Below are positions 13,528 to 26,300 of a stretch of DNA of 64,000 nucleotides, in pieces (position 1 is the first letter of the stretch; the number at the start of each line of letters is the position of its first letter). The position numbers and the translations under genes are program-made. A model generated the notes under the pieces. It had not been told where the DNA came from. It made no database searches and worked only from the letters and a program-made list of their open reading frames with translations. Source of the stretch: Paulinella micropora (taxonomy: Eukaryota; Cercozoa; Imbricatea; Euglyphida); the NCBI GenBank assembly GCA_009731375.1, contig BJOX01000034.1, positions 841,176 to 905,175 of the forward strand, in the 5' to 3' direction.

Positions 13528-14017
13528 TTTTTTTTTTTTTTNNNNNNNNNNTTCATGGACCTCAATTCCTTACCACGACTGTTTTCGTTGTTATGAATTC
13601 TTTATTTCCTCTTCTCGATATGGCGTGTTTCCTCTTTAGCGTTTGGCGGCATGGCAGCCCCTTCTTACTCCATTCTGGGTGATATCAACTTTCACCGTTG
13701 TGGGGATCCTTTTTGTGGTATTGGGCCTTATCATCAGAAAAGCCTCGATGGAGGTCTCTCGTGACTCGAATCTGGTTTCGGTCGCATCTACTTTATCTTA
13801 GGTGGTCGAGCTGGAGGCAAGATACGACGAGTGTCAGAGAGATTCAAATGATAGGTGTACGTTGCAACTCACAGTGGTGGAAGACATGAAAGCACCGATA
13901 TTCTTCTACTACAAGTTAACTAATTTTTATCAAAACCACAGGTGAAACTTATGTGTGAAGTTATGTGTTGGTGTCGCATGTTTAGGAATGAAGGAAGGAT
14001 CTATGCATGCACGTTTT

Positions 14018-14063
<46 letters not shown>

Positions 14064-14546
14064 NNNNNNNNNNTAATGTACATAATGTTTTTAAGTATGC
14101 AATAATTATGTAAGTATACATGTATATTTACAGTTTTTGTAATATATTGTATGTACGCAACAAAAACTATGTGGGCGACAGTCTTGCGCGTTTTTCATGT
14201 ATTATGGGGATGCATGGAGGGTGTGTGTATGTACGTGTGAAGTGTGGCATGATGGGTGGGGCAGGCGCTACGTCAAGTCGAGGTCGGACAAGCAGTTACA
14301 GGGCATCACCGGCGCGGACACCTCGGCCTGCGACCCGCTGCAGACGTGGAACGGCACCCAGCTCTATCCGTGCGGGCTCATCGCCAACTCCTTCTTCAAC
14401 GACACGTGCGTCGCCTCTGTCTGTCGTGGTGGTGGTGGGAGTGTTGAAATATATGCGGCAGAGATAGATTGATTGAGAGAGAGAGAGGGAGGAGGGAGGG
14501 AGGGGGGGGGGGGAGGGGGGGGGGNNNNNNNNNNATAAATATATAT

Positions 14547-14580
<34 letters not shown>

Positions 14581-15073
14581 GGATGGATGGATGGATAGAT
14601 AGATAGATAGATGGATAGATAGATGGATGGTTGGATGGATGGATGGATGGATAGATTGATATATTGATAGATAGATATATAGGTAGGTAGGTGGTAGGTT
14701 GGTAGTCAGGTAGATAGGTAGGTAGATGTATAGATGGGATGGATATGCAGGATAGATGGGTGGTGATTGGGATGGGATTGATTGATTGATTGATTGATTG
14801 ATTGGCTGACTGACTGACTGACTAATTGACTGACTGACTGATTGATTGACTGATTGATTGATTGATTGATTGATTGATTTTATTAGTTGATAGATAAGCA
14901 GATAGATGGTTGAATAGACTATGCAGATGTTATTATAGTTTCATAAATCAAGGCCAGCAGAGGTGTATGCGTGTGCTTGGACAGCTTCACGGCGGAGGTG
15001 TGTGGAGCTGGGGGCGTGAGCTGCCAGCCGCTGACCGTGGGCGGCGCCTGGTTGGAGGACGGCATCGCCTGGT

Positions 15074-15133
<60 letters not shown>

Positions 15134-15248
15134 CCCCCCCCCCCGCCCCCCCCCCCCCCCCCCCCCCCCCCCNNNNNNNNNNCACACACCTGTACCCACC
15201 CGTCTGATTTTGCGGCCTGTTGTTTTCACCTTCTGCCCTCCTCCGCCT

Positions 15249-15301
<53 letters not shown>

Positions 15302-15363
15302 TATACGCACACAGACACACATACACACAAACACCCCCTCTCTCTCTCTCTCTCTCTCTCTCC

Positions 15364-15448
<85 letters not shown>

Positions 15449-15749
15449 TAGATATAGATATAGATATAGATATGGATATAGATATATAGATATATAGATA
15501 TTTAGATATATGGATATATAGATATATAGATATATAGATATAGATATATAGATAGATAGAGATATTGATATAGATATAGATAGAGATAAAGATATAGATA
15601 GAGATATAGATTTAGATGTAGATGTAGATGTAGATGTAGATATAGATATAGATAGATATAGAGATAGAGAGATAGAGATAGAAAGACATATATAGAGATA
15701 GGGATATATATATATATATTTGTATATATATATATTTGTATATATATAT

Positions 15750-15818
<69 letters not shown>

Positions 15819-15963
15819 TAGTATATATATATAATGTAATATGTGTTTATCCACCTTCTCTCTCTCTCTCTCTCTTTCTCATTATATATATATTTTTATG
15901 TAATATATATATATATGTAAATATATATATATGTGTGTGTACATATATATATATATATATATG

Positions 15964-15999
<36 letters not shown>

Positions 16000-17613
16000 T
16001 GTTGGGATATATCCTGTTGGGTAATTTTTTGTTGGTTTGTTTGTTTGGTTCTTCAGGGAGTCAGATATCGCGGAGAAGTTCAGGGACACGGATCCGCCCA
16101 CGCCTCCGTCGGTGGGTCCCAACGGGCAGCTGCCCAACGTCACCGACGAGCACTTCATCGTGTGGTCCGCTCTCCACCGACCCACCTGCTGCCCTGTGTG
16201 CGTAGCCTTGCAGCTGCGCTGCATGTGCGCTGTGCGTGTGTGCGTGTGTGTGTGTGTGTGTGGCGTAGGATGCGCACGGCAGGCTTGCCCACCTTCAAGA
16301 AACTCTATGCCCGGTGCTCCCTCGCGCCTTAACCCATAGCTTGAGAAATGCCTAAGTAAATGTATATATGAATGTTTTGAAAAATTACAAACCCCCCCCC
16401 CCCCCCCCAAAAAAAAAAAAAACAACCCCCCCCCCCCNNNNNNNNNNNNNNNNNNNNNNNNNNNNNNNNNNNNNNNNNNNNNNNNNNNNNNNNNNNNNNN
16501 NNNNNNCTTCTTCTTCTTCTCCTTCTTCTTCTTCTCCTTCTTCTTCTTCTCCTTCTCCTTCTTCTCCTTCTTCTTCTTCTTCTTCTTCTTCTTCTTCTTC
16601 TTCTTCTTCTTCTCCTTCTTCTCCTTCTTCTCCTTCTCCTTCTCCTTCTCCTCCTTCTCCCTCTTCCTCTCCTTCTCCTTCTTCTTCTTCTTCTTCTTCT
16701 TCTTCTTCTTCTTCTTCTTGTTCTTGTTCTTGTTCTTGTTCTTCTTCTTCTTCTTCTTCTTCTTCTTTTTCTTCTTCTTCTTCTTCTTCTTCTTCTTCTT
16801 CTTCTTCTTCTTCTTCTTCTTCTTCTTCTTCTTCTTCTTCTTCTTCTTCCTCTTCCTCTTCCTCCTCCTCCTTCTCCTCCTCCTGTTTCTCCTCCCTCTT
16901 CCCGAATGCACATGGAATCAAAGGGGAAAGCATGCAGGACTCAACCTAGCTCGAGAGGATCATCAGCATATGTGCAGCGGGTCGGGCGGGGCATTGGTTG
17001 TGGTTGTGGAATGGTATGGTCAGGCTGCCCCATACCAGCTTCAAGGCGCAGGACGTCATCAAGGTAAATCTTACCAACGGTCCGCCCTCCCCTCACGCCC
17101 TATCTCTTTTCTCCGTTGCCTTGTGAATTCTTTTCTCTTGGGTTCCCCCAGTCCACGCTTTGTCCGCACTTTGTTTCGTGTACATAGAAATATAGCTGTT
17201 ACGAAAAAGCAAATACAAGAACAAACACCCCCCCCCCCAAAAAAAAACAAACAAACAAACAAACAAACAAACCAACAACAACAAAACTTTTTTTTTAAAA
17301 AACGGCAACAGCTGCAAGCGTGATGGTAGTGCGGCTGGTGTCTGTGTTTGCAGTATTTGTGGTGGCACCCTTCAATGGGCAGAAGTCGGTGGTCTTCACA
17401 ACCCTGTCTTGGCTGGGCGGCAAGAACGACTTCCTTGCATGGGCTTACATCGTGGTCCGGCCTATGACCAAAGAGCGAGACAGACACAGACAACAGACAC
17501 AGACACAGAAAGACAGACAAAGATAGAGATAGACACGGATACAGACACTGACAGAGAGGACACAGAAAGACAGACAGAGATAGACACAGACACAGACACT
17601 GACACTGACACTG

Positions 17614-17656
<43 letters not shown>

Positions 17657-17693
17657 GAGAGAAGAGGGAGAGAGAAGAGGGAGAGAGAAGAGG

Positions 17694-17726
<33 letters not shown>

Positions 17727-18329
17727 GGGGGGGGGGGNNNNNNNNNNTACCTACCTATCTATCGTTCTATGTGTATAATGTACGTGCATGGATGGACTGT
17801 GTATCCACTTGTTCCATGTGCGATCCGTTCGGGGAGCAAATCTCTCATTCACACGCCAATCCTCCTAAGTGTGTGTATCTCACCCTATTGCTCGCTCGTT
17901 CTCTGGCAGCACCTTCGGCTCGTACTATCTTGCTGTGCATAGGTCGGCATCTTGTGCCTTGTCCTTGCCATCGGATTCTACATCAAGCACAAAATCTCAC
18001 CCAGGTTTGCAAGCCACATATACGTAATATATATATACTATATACATATATATATATATTATATATACATATATATATATATGTATATATATGTATATAT
18101 ATATGTATATATATAATATGCATGTTATAATGTATTAATGTACTAATGTCATGCCATGGAATGGAATGGAATGGAATGTATTTATGTATGTATATGTATT
18201 TATGTTATGTTATGTTATGTTATGTTATGTACGTATGTATGTATGTATGCATGCATGTATGTATTCATGTATTCATGTATTCATGTATGTATGCAATATA
18301 TGTATACATGCACACACACACACACACAG

Positions 18330-18380
<51 letters not shown>

Positions 18381-18442
18381 ATATAAATATATTATATATA
18401 TATATGTATATAATATTATATATATATATATGTATATACACA

Positions 18443-18474
<32 letters not shown>

Positions 18475-18790
18475 ATGTATGTAATGTATGTAATGTATGT
18501 AATGTATGTAATCTATGTATGAATGTATGCATATATGTATGTATGTATGCATGTATGTATGTATGTATGTATGTATGTATGTTATGTATGTTATGTATGT
18601 TATGTATTATGTATGTTATGTATGTTATGTATGTTATGTATGTTATGTATGTATGTATGTATGTATGTATGTACCTCTAATCAGCAGATTCCTAGCTTAT
18701 CTGTTTCTATCATGCATATTTTCTATTCTTGATAGGCGGTTGGGAGATATGCGTTATTTCAACTGGCCTGGCACATCAACCAACAAGTAG
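13368..18790 (+). CDS. CDC50/LEM3 family protein, beta subunit of P4-ATPase lipid flippase, 11 exons
   Basis: Exons 13368-13427, 13640-13753, 13802-13941, 14265-14405, 14985-15071, 16057-16164, 16269-16313, 16978-17063, 17354-17454, 17943-18004 and 18736-18790 sum to 999 nt (332 codons plus TAG) with compatible phases throughout. The product shows the family's order of motifs: NAFQQQRLAAWQP at the N-terminus, a first membrane segment (about residues 33-52), LTNFYQNHRRYVKSRSD, PCGLIANSFFNDT, GIAWESD, VTDEHFIVWMRTAGLPTFKK, TTLSWLGGKNDFLAWAYIV, a second membrane segment (LCLVLAIGFYI) and the short tail RRLGDMRYFNW. CDC50 proteins chaperone P4-ATPases out of the ER and complete the phospholipid flippase. 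Least certain are the exon at 16978 (two possible acceptors; this one keeps phase) and the 48-nt intron 13754-13801. An AATAAA lies near 18933. Confidence 0.92.
14460..16050. repeat. Intron microsatellites: GA, GATA, GATG, GATT, CT and TA tracts with poly-C/G gaps
   Basis: GA and poly-G before the gap at 14525-14534, then GATA/GATG/GATT arrays (14535-14885), poly-C to the gap at 15173-15182, CT (15249-15300), long GATA (15364-15445) and AT/GATATA tracts to about 16000. The CDC50 exon at 14985-15071 is embedded between them. Frames here are low-complexity only. Confidence 0.9.
16507..16885. repeat. (CTT)n tract in an intron of the CDC50 gene
   Basis: An interrupted CTT/CCTTCT/TTGTTC tract directly after the gap at 16438-16506. 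It gives spurious poly-Glu, poly-Lys, poly-Arg, poly-Ser and poly-Phe frames of 180-350 codons. Confidence 0.92.
17476..18672. repeat. CAGA/GA, TA and TATG microsatellites in the last introns of the CDC50 gene
   Basis: GACA/GA/poly-G up to the gap at 17738-17747, TA-rich tracts (18020-18120, 18350-18450), CA (18311-18350) and ATGT/TATGT arrays (18175-18290, 18450-18672). The exon at 17943-18004 lies between them. Confidence 0.9.
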
Positions 18791-19893
18791 CAACAAGTAG
18801 CTACTCGAGGTTCCACTCATTATCGTCGTTCAATAACTATTTGATCCTTTGTTCAATTACCTTTCTCTTTGTTAAATTAAGTTACTCCAGCTGGTCCGCT
18901 TGTAGAAAAGGCTAAGATCAAATCCGTTTATGTTAATAAATAGGTTATTGGAGAGACACTTGTTTGTTCTTGCTCTCATGCCTGGACCTGCATACACCTG
19001 TTAGAGTTGACCTACCGACAGGGTTATGTTCTTTCTTTTTCTTTCTTTTCTTTGCTTTCCCTGTGTTTGTGTTTTGAGTTTGTCTTCGCGTCCTTCCTTT
19101 CAGCTTTCAGGATGTTCCTTCTACCTGTATTAATATTGTCGTCCCTGCTGTCCTTGCCTCCATGCTTGCCCTTTTGTCTTAAATACTCAGCCTGAAGATA
19201 AAGTCGGGAAGAAACAAACGTTGGCCGAAAGGCAGGGGAAGACAAAGAAACGCTGGGAAGACACAGAAAGCTTCAAAAGAACTTGTGAAGCTCAAGGGTC
19301 TATCAGTATGACGAATCACTTCAGACAACTACTGCTGGTATAAAGTTTATAGGAATGACTACCGTACCGGACCGAAACATTAATATTTTGTTAAACTTTC
19401 TTCAAGTTTACACTTCTATTTTTAGTTCCGCTACTTCATTTTTTCCGTTTATTTATCAACTGTCATAACTTGAGGGCAATGTAGTTGTTACGTTTTCAAC
19501 TGCAGTTATTAATAACAGATCAATTTATTTCCCTTTAACAGCTAGCTTTTTAGAAAGGCTTGACTATTGCATTTTTTCCCCATATCTGAAAACTTTTATT
19601 CCTTTGAGCGCTATTTCCGGTCTCCAGTCATACTTTATTTCCTTGGACAGTGTTTTCCGGTTTCCGGTCCACGCTCCAAGTAAAATGGTGCAACAAGTCA
19701 GATAGGTTAGTTAAAGTGCTAATACTTAACATATTTTCCTTTATTTTTCTCAGACCAACTTGAACAACTCCAACTGCTACACAACACGTGTAGCACTTGA
19801 ATTATATTTGTTAGTTCTCATAATTTGAATTGTTTCGCAAGGGACAAGTAGTCTGTCAAACAAGTGTACTAAATAAACTGGAATTGACCATCC
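18791..19893. other. Intergenic interval between CDC50 and the retrotransposon
   Basis: Contains the 3' flank of CDC50 (AATAAA near 18933) and about 900 bp of moderately AT-rich single-copy-looking sequence. I see no exon-like segment. The last four bases (ATCC) are the left copy of the target-site duplication. Confidence 0.6.
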
Positions 19894-20023
19894 TGTCGGC
19901 CGGCCCGTACATTACATAGTGGCATCAAGTGTTGTCCGGCTTGTCGTTACTTGACTCTTATGCTTGGTCTGCCCCTCTACAGTTGAGGTACGACTAACTG
20001 TCAGAGTAGCTGTTCCGGTTACA
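19894..20023 (+). repeat. 5' LTR (130 bp)
   Basis: Starts TGTCGGCCGGCCCG and ends CCGGTTACA; it matches 29723-29852 at every base I compared. It is very short for a gypsy LTR. No clear TATA box was seen. Confidence 0.93.
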
Positions 20024-20025
20024 TC

Positions 20026-20043
20026 TGGAGTCGCTAACAAAAA
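20026..20043 (+). other. Candidate tRNA primer-binding site
   Basis: TGGAGTCGCTAACA begins 2 nt after the 5' LTR. TGG is the complement of a mature tRNA CCA end, the usual start of a primer-binding site. The tRNA species was not identified. Confidence 0.6.
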
Positions 20044-20063
20044 TTGAACGGGGTTTTGCTTTT

Positions 20064-20088
20064 GCTTTTCGTGAGGTTCACGAAAAGC
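20064..20088 (+). promoter_or_regulatory. Perfect 11-bp hairpin in the retrotransposon leader
   Basis: GCTTTTCGTGA, loop GGT, TCACGAAAAGC. It lies about 20 nt downstream of the primer-binding site in the untranslated leader, where dimerisation or packaging hairpins of LTR elements are usually found. The function is inferred. Confidence 0.55.
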
Positions 20089-20390
20089 TCAAGTTCTCAC
20101 GTTTTTCTTGCCTTGTTTTTCTTGAGGTTTTGACACCTCGGAATTTCCGACAGAAAAGGGTGTTGACCTTTTTCAAGTTTTGCTTTAGACAGTTGAGCTC
20201 TCCTTAGGGGGAGAGGGATAGAAACAGATTGTGTGTGAGGTGTAGGAGCACGCACATTTGTTTTGTATTCGGTTGGAGGAAACAGGTGTCACCAGCATAA
20301 CTCATAAGCTGTGTGTGGAGCAGTTGTGTGTGTGTGCTGTGTGTGTCATTTGTTGCTTTCTCACATCTCTCTTCTCTTTCTCATTTCGAT

Positions 20391-23300
20391 ATGTTACCAC
20401 GTGAGAATAGGAGGAGGATGTTGACAGCAAGCAGCCCTTATTCTACACCAGCGTATACTAGGGGGGGTGGGTCTTTGGTACCTTCCTCTCTTGGTACACG
20501 TTTTATGGGGGCAGGAGCCCTCACAGCGTCGAGTTCGTCGACAACAGGGGGAACACCTCCCTCTTTGCACTTCATCTCTGCTCGTCTGGAAGACGATTTG
20601 AAGACGATGTGGCAGTTTCGTCTCACAGGTGATAGTTGGGCGGACCAGTTACCGTCCACAAAGGCATTGCAGACGGTCAGACAATGCATTAATGCTATCT
20701 CGCCTGGTTCGACGAGGAACGTGTGGGACACACTTGTGATCGGACGCACCACAGTGGCCAATGTTATGGTGGCAGCAGAGATGGTGGTTCAGATTGCAGA
20801 AGCTGTGGGCATGGGGACCCACTACTGGACGCCTGAGAGGCTGGATGCGTCCAGATTGATGGCATCAACGGAGGGAATGGTCGATCTCAATATAGCGAGG
20901 TTGGGACAAGTCCAAGCTGAAGCCTGGGGCACCACTGCCATGGCTGGAGACCTTTCTCGTGACTTTGTCAAACGTCACGGACAGCCTGTGTACGACTTGG
21001 TTGGCTGTTGGCCGTCTTGGGATGTCTTGGATCAAGGGCATCCAAGATGGACTGAAGTGCAAAAGTTTGCTCAGTTTCACAGTCAGGTTTGGGCCAGAGT
21101 GTCACCCACTGTGCACGCAATGGGCAACTTTATTTTTCGGCCCAAGAGTGGTGTTGGGGCTAAAGTGCTCTCAATAGACGACGTGTTCACGCCCATTTTC
21201 GACGCAATGGATGGCTTCTGGGACAAGGCAGTCTCAGGGACAAAGCCCACTTGGGCTACAGCGGGATCGTCTGAAAATCTCGTCACGTTGGAACGATTGC
21301 TGGTAGTGGATGCCATCGTTTATATGGCCAAAGCTTTTTATCATTTTGCTGTGGCTTGGGATGGCCAGGCAGAACGACGAAAGCTTGCGGTTTCGTCATG
21401 GAACCGTAAGATGGAAAAGAACGACGAGGAACGACGTCGTACTATTGAACGTCACCAGAAGGATGTGGACCGCCTTCTGGGTGACCAGAAGGCTTTTGCT
21501 CTGGACAATCAGAAGGTTGCAATTCCTAGGCATATCTCTGAGCTTCGTATGTGGCTGACAGAGGTACGTCGGGTCTGTCGTTCAGCTAACATTTATACGC
21601 CTGAGGATGTGGCCATAGTGGCTGATAGGTTCTTTCGTTGTCAGTCATCGGTGGACAACGAATGGCTGATGCAAAGCGAGGTGTGGGCAGCTTTTTGGGG
21701 AAAGCTGCAGTCTACTCGGTTCGACGCCATGTGTGTCGATAGTATTGGTCTGATGCTCGCAGAGAAGATGGGCTACCATGTTTTTGCCTCTAAGTCACAG
21801 GAGGTCAGTCAGCTGCAGGCGGAGGTCAAGTGGATGGTGAATAAGAAGCCTGTACTCCACTACATGTTCCAGAGGATAATGGACATGGTGATTATGCTCA
21901 CACCTGCAGAAGCCTTCAAATTGACGGCTGTGGCATTGTTCGATCTGAACAATCAAGTCTTTATTAAGATGGCGAAAGAGATTCAGACGGACACAGAGGT
22001 ATGGGAATACCTCCTCAAGGGTACTGGACAGTCTACCCCTGAGGCCAGTCCGGAGATATGGAACGTGGATGAAGACGTGTTGGGGAAAGTCATGCGTCGA
22101 GTCCAGAAAACCATCATCGATGAGTGGAAGTGGTCGGGTCCGAGGTCAGGGACTCCCACTCAAGGTAATCAGAACCAGGGGGGAGGGGATGGTGCGGGAC
22201 CATTCGAGCCCGGGGATGAAGTTTATTGGGGCCAGGGGTACTCGCGCAGGGGACCTCAGTTCTATGGTCAGAGACCCCAAGGGGGGCCGGGGCAAGGTCG
22301 TCAACGGTTCCAGAGGTCATACTACAACCCCAGGGTGCATAGGCCGTTGTGCATGAAGAAGGCGGGAGCCTTGTGGCTCAAATCGGGAGCCATGTGCAAG
22401 AGCAATTGCCAGAATTTTCATCCTGAAGGCTGGGATGACTCGGTGCAGAAGGAAGTCTTGAGGAAGGTACGCTACGACTATCCAGTGGGTCCCTTCCATG
22501 GCTTGTTGAATACGAATAAGTATTCGCAGGAGCTCAAGAACCTTCAGGATCGTGATCGGAAGGCATACGATCAGAAGGGATGGACGGATCCTGGTGAGGC
22601 ACCTTATTTGAAGGGTGAATGGGAAAAGTTCAGGGTATGGAACCCTCTCACTTCAGATGGCGGCGACGCACCGGCGTCTATGGGAAGAGATATCCCGGGC
22701 AGGCACGGGAATGAATCCGTGGACCCCTCATGGAATTTACGGGGGTCATCGGATGCGTCCTCAGCAAGGTCGGCTGCTAGTTCTTCGTCGAGCTCGTCGT
22801 CTAGTTCGAGCGATCGGTCGGATCGAGGGCACCTTGACAACCGACGTAGTCGTTCAAGGTCAAGAGATCGTCGTAGTGATCGTGAGGTCACTCATGTATC
22901 GGGCGGTCGTCATTACGACGAGAGGGATGAAGCCCGAGATCGACGAGGATACGATCGAGGAGGGCATGTTCGTGGCGGATACGACCGAGGACGACGCGAT
23001 TCACGGAATCGAGATAGGTCACCGGAGCGGAGCCGAGATCGATCTCCACCGCGACGTCGGGGAGGGCGTTCAGATTCACGGGAACGTCCCAACTCAAATC
23101 GGAGCCCGCAGTGGGGCGGCAATCAGGGTAGTTCCCTTTTTCCTAATGCAAATGTGTATGGGGGGGGTGCGGGAACTTTTCCCTCATCGCATATGCAGCA
23201 GGCGGGAGCAGGTGCTTACTATGCGGGTCCAGCTCCGGGGCAGCAGTTACCAGTAGGCTACGGGCAGCCGATGCAGCAGCAGTTCTACCAAGGGCAGCCA

Positions 23301-26300
23301 CAGCAGCAGGTGGTTGCTTATGGGGGACAGTCTTACATCCCTCCAGCACCAATCTTGCCTGCTCCTGGTATGCCGATGGGAGGCGGTCAGGGGACCGTCG
23401 GAGGGCAGATGCCTCCGCAGCAACAAGTCCAGGGTATGGCGTTTGGTATAACGCTAGTGGACATGTTGGTGAATGTGCAGGGCAAAGCATTAATGCAAGT
23501 GCGGGGCCAGGGATCCCAGGAGGCAATCCCAGCGCCTGACTCGGAGGTCGGGAGGGAGAATAAGTCGGGTGAGTTGCCTGTCGGCCACGGAGGCGACATG
23601 GTTACTCATGACCTGCGATTTGATGATAGGACACGCGTGGTAACGCGGGGAGTCCAGGAAGCTACGGACGCGGTGGCCTTGGAAGGCCAGGATGGACAGA
23701 ATGAGCAGGTTGAGGACCTTGATAGTCACAGGGACACTCTATGTCCGGTGATGAATAAAGGCACGGACCTTAATGTGGAGTTAGCGTCGGAGGCGCTTGA
23801 TAGTAAATATTTTGGTGGTTATGAAGCACTTTCAGCGGACGGGTGTGGCCCGGGGAAAGCTGAATTGCCTTTATTATTCACTAAAATTTTTATTGAGGAT
23901 GTACAGCAGGAATGCATTGTGGGCAATGATACAATGGCATCTCTGAATGTACTCGGGAAGGAATTTATTGAACTATGGAGCAGGGAACCATGGTTTAGAC
24001 ACGGGTTTCGGCCGTGTCGGTTGAGGATCAAGGGAGTGGGAGGCATGACCGGGGTCTCAGGGTCAGTCATGCTTACGTTCCTTTTGAAAGACGGGAAGTC
24101 TTTCTCTCATCGGTTTTGGGTCGTCCCAGCCTTTGCTGGTGGTCTCCTGTTGGGGCTGCGGAACCTCAGACGAATGCACGCTCGGATTTATACGGATCTG
24201 AACGTGGTGCAGTACGGTGGATCCGAGGTGGCTCCGCGGTACGAGGTAGTACCGTATGAACCTTTACGGCGGGAAGGCCAATGTGCGGTAGCGCACGATT
24301 TGGATGTGAGTGTCTCACCAGTCATGCGCGCTGACTGGGGGTGGACAAAGGTGGTGTCCGAGGGCACGGAGCCTTCGGTCACACCCCACATTCAGGAGCC
24401 TGTAACAGCCTCGTTCTTCCATGTATGCACAGTAGAGTCGGGGGACTCTGGGGAAGCAAGTGTGGTTGCTGACAATTCTGACGACAAGATACAGGAGACG
24501 GAATATGTCATGACCACAACCTTTGGCTGGGCCTACAGGGACCCACGCGACGTGAGGGTCGTGAACGTGGACTGTAGGGATTCCGCAAAGGATGAGGCGG
24601 TAGTGGCCGCGATAGACGCGAGGTTGGAACACCTCTACGCAGCAAAAGCGGAATTGTTGCGGGGTACGATTGCGGGCATGGAGGATGCCGGTGATCAGCA
24701 TGTCTATATAGATGTGCATTCGACCACGACGTCTCATGTGGTTTGGAATGTTACCCAACATAAGCTGCCGGTCAAGCAGCCTAAGCCGATCGTAGAAGCC
24801 TTCTTGAAGAGTCACTGGGATGATAATTTGTTTTTCCCTAAGGGAGTCAAGGCCATTAAGGAGGTCTTGAAAAACAGGCTATCGGTGGATGATTTCACTA
24901 TAGTCATCCCAGTGGGAACTCGGACGGAAATGTGGTGGCAGGATATAGAGGATCATCTTATTGATGACCCGGTCCCGATCCCACAGAGAGGCCATAAGCT
25001 GGTCTTGGCTTTACGATTGGGGACGAAGGAGAAGGCGTTGGCTTATGGGGCCAAGTTAATGCAACGTGAGATGGCGGATGTGAGAAAGCAAGCCTTCTCT
25101 TGGATATCGGGTATATATCACCGCACGCATGCAATGCAATATGCCATTATCATAGATCATGTGGCACAGCTTGCCCAGTGGAGAGGCAAGGAGGAAACTA
25201 GGTACCATGGGACGATGGTACGTGAGGATGAGCGGCCTATTCCGATGGAGGATGTGGCGCAGTTATCACGTAAGGCCTCTCATAAGGAGATTGAGGAGGC
25301 TAGGATAGCCGCGGAAAAGGCTATTGCGGAGAAATATAGTACTTGGGAAGGTACTATGAAGGAGCGAGATGCCCTCAAGGGTATCTTGGAGAATAATATG
25401 GAGGTATTTGGGCCTCTTGAGGCGGGCTCTGTTCGGGGTTACGAGGCTAACTTTGGACGGAAGCTGGGTGAAGACGTGGTGGGTCACAGGAGACCGTCAC
25501 GTATGAGCTATCACGAGGATCGGATGGCTCGGGAAATCACTCAGGAGCTTTTGGAGAAGGACATCATTGAGGCACGCTTATCGGAGGTGTCTTCACCTGT
25601 GCGTATGGCGCCCAAGCCGGATGGGTCCTTACGTATGTGTATCAATTACTATAGGATCAATAAGATTCTGAAGCAGATCGAGACACCGGTACCGGATCTC
25701 AGGAAGGGGATCAACCGGCTCAAGCATGCGAAGGTGTATACTACGCTTGATCTTAAGAGCGGGTTTTGGCAAATCCCTCTTAATGAGTCATGTCGGTATC
25801 TCACAGCGTTTATGGTCGGAATGACTACATACGTGTGGAAGGTATTACCGATGGGTCTTAAGTGCTCTCCGGGTCTATTTCAGCATGCTATGACTAAGAT
25901 GCTGGGGAAGGAGTACGACGATGAGGCGACGGTGGTTCGTCTTGGGTCGACGGAGGATTATGCTTTCTGTTACATAGATGATATTATCATTTATTCAGAG
26001 AGTATGGAGAAACACGTGGAACACGTGCAGGACGTCTTGCGACGTATAAGCGCGTTTGGATTGCGCTTGAATGCACAGAAATGTGACTTCGCACAAAGAA
26101 AGATACAGTACCTGGGATATGAGATCTCAGAGGGTCGGTGTGCGATTGCATATGAAAAGAGGAACTATGTAGCGTCTATGCCGATGCCAAAGACTCGGAC
26201 GGACTTACATTCCTTTATATCGCTGGCTCAGTATTATGGTGAATTCATTCTGGGGTTTGCGGAAAGAGTAGCGGTGGTCAGGAAATTCCTGAAGCAAGGG

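Noticed and set aside
22615-23256. 213-codon plus-strand frame and several minus-strand frames within the polyprotein region
   Set aside because: Shadows of the Gag RS/RGG region in other frames; codon pattern and motifs support only the 20391-29423 frame.
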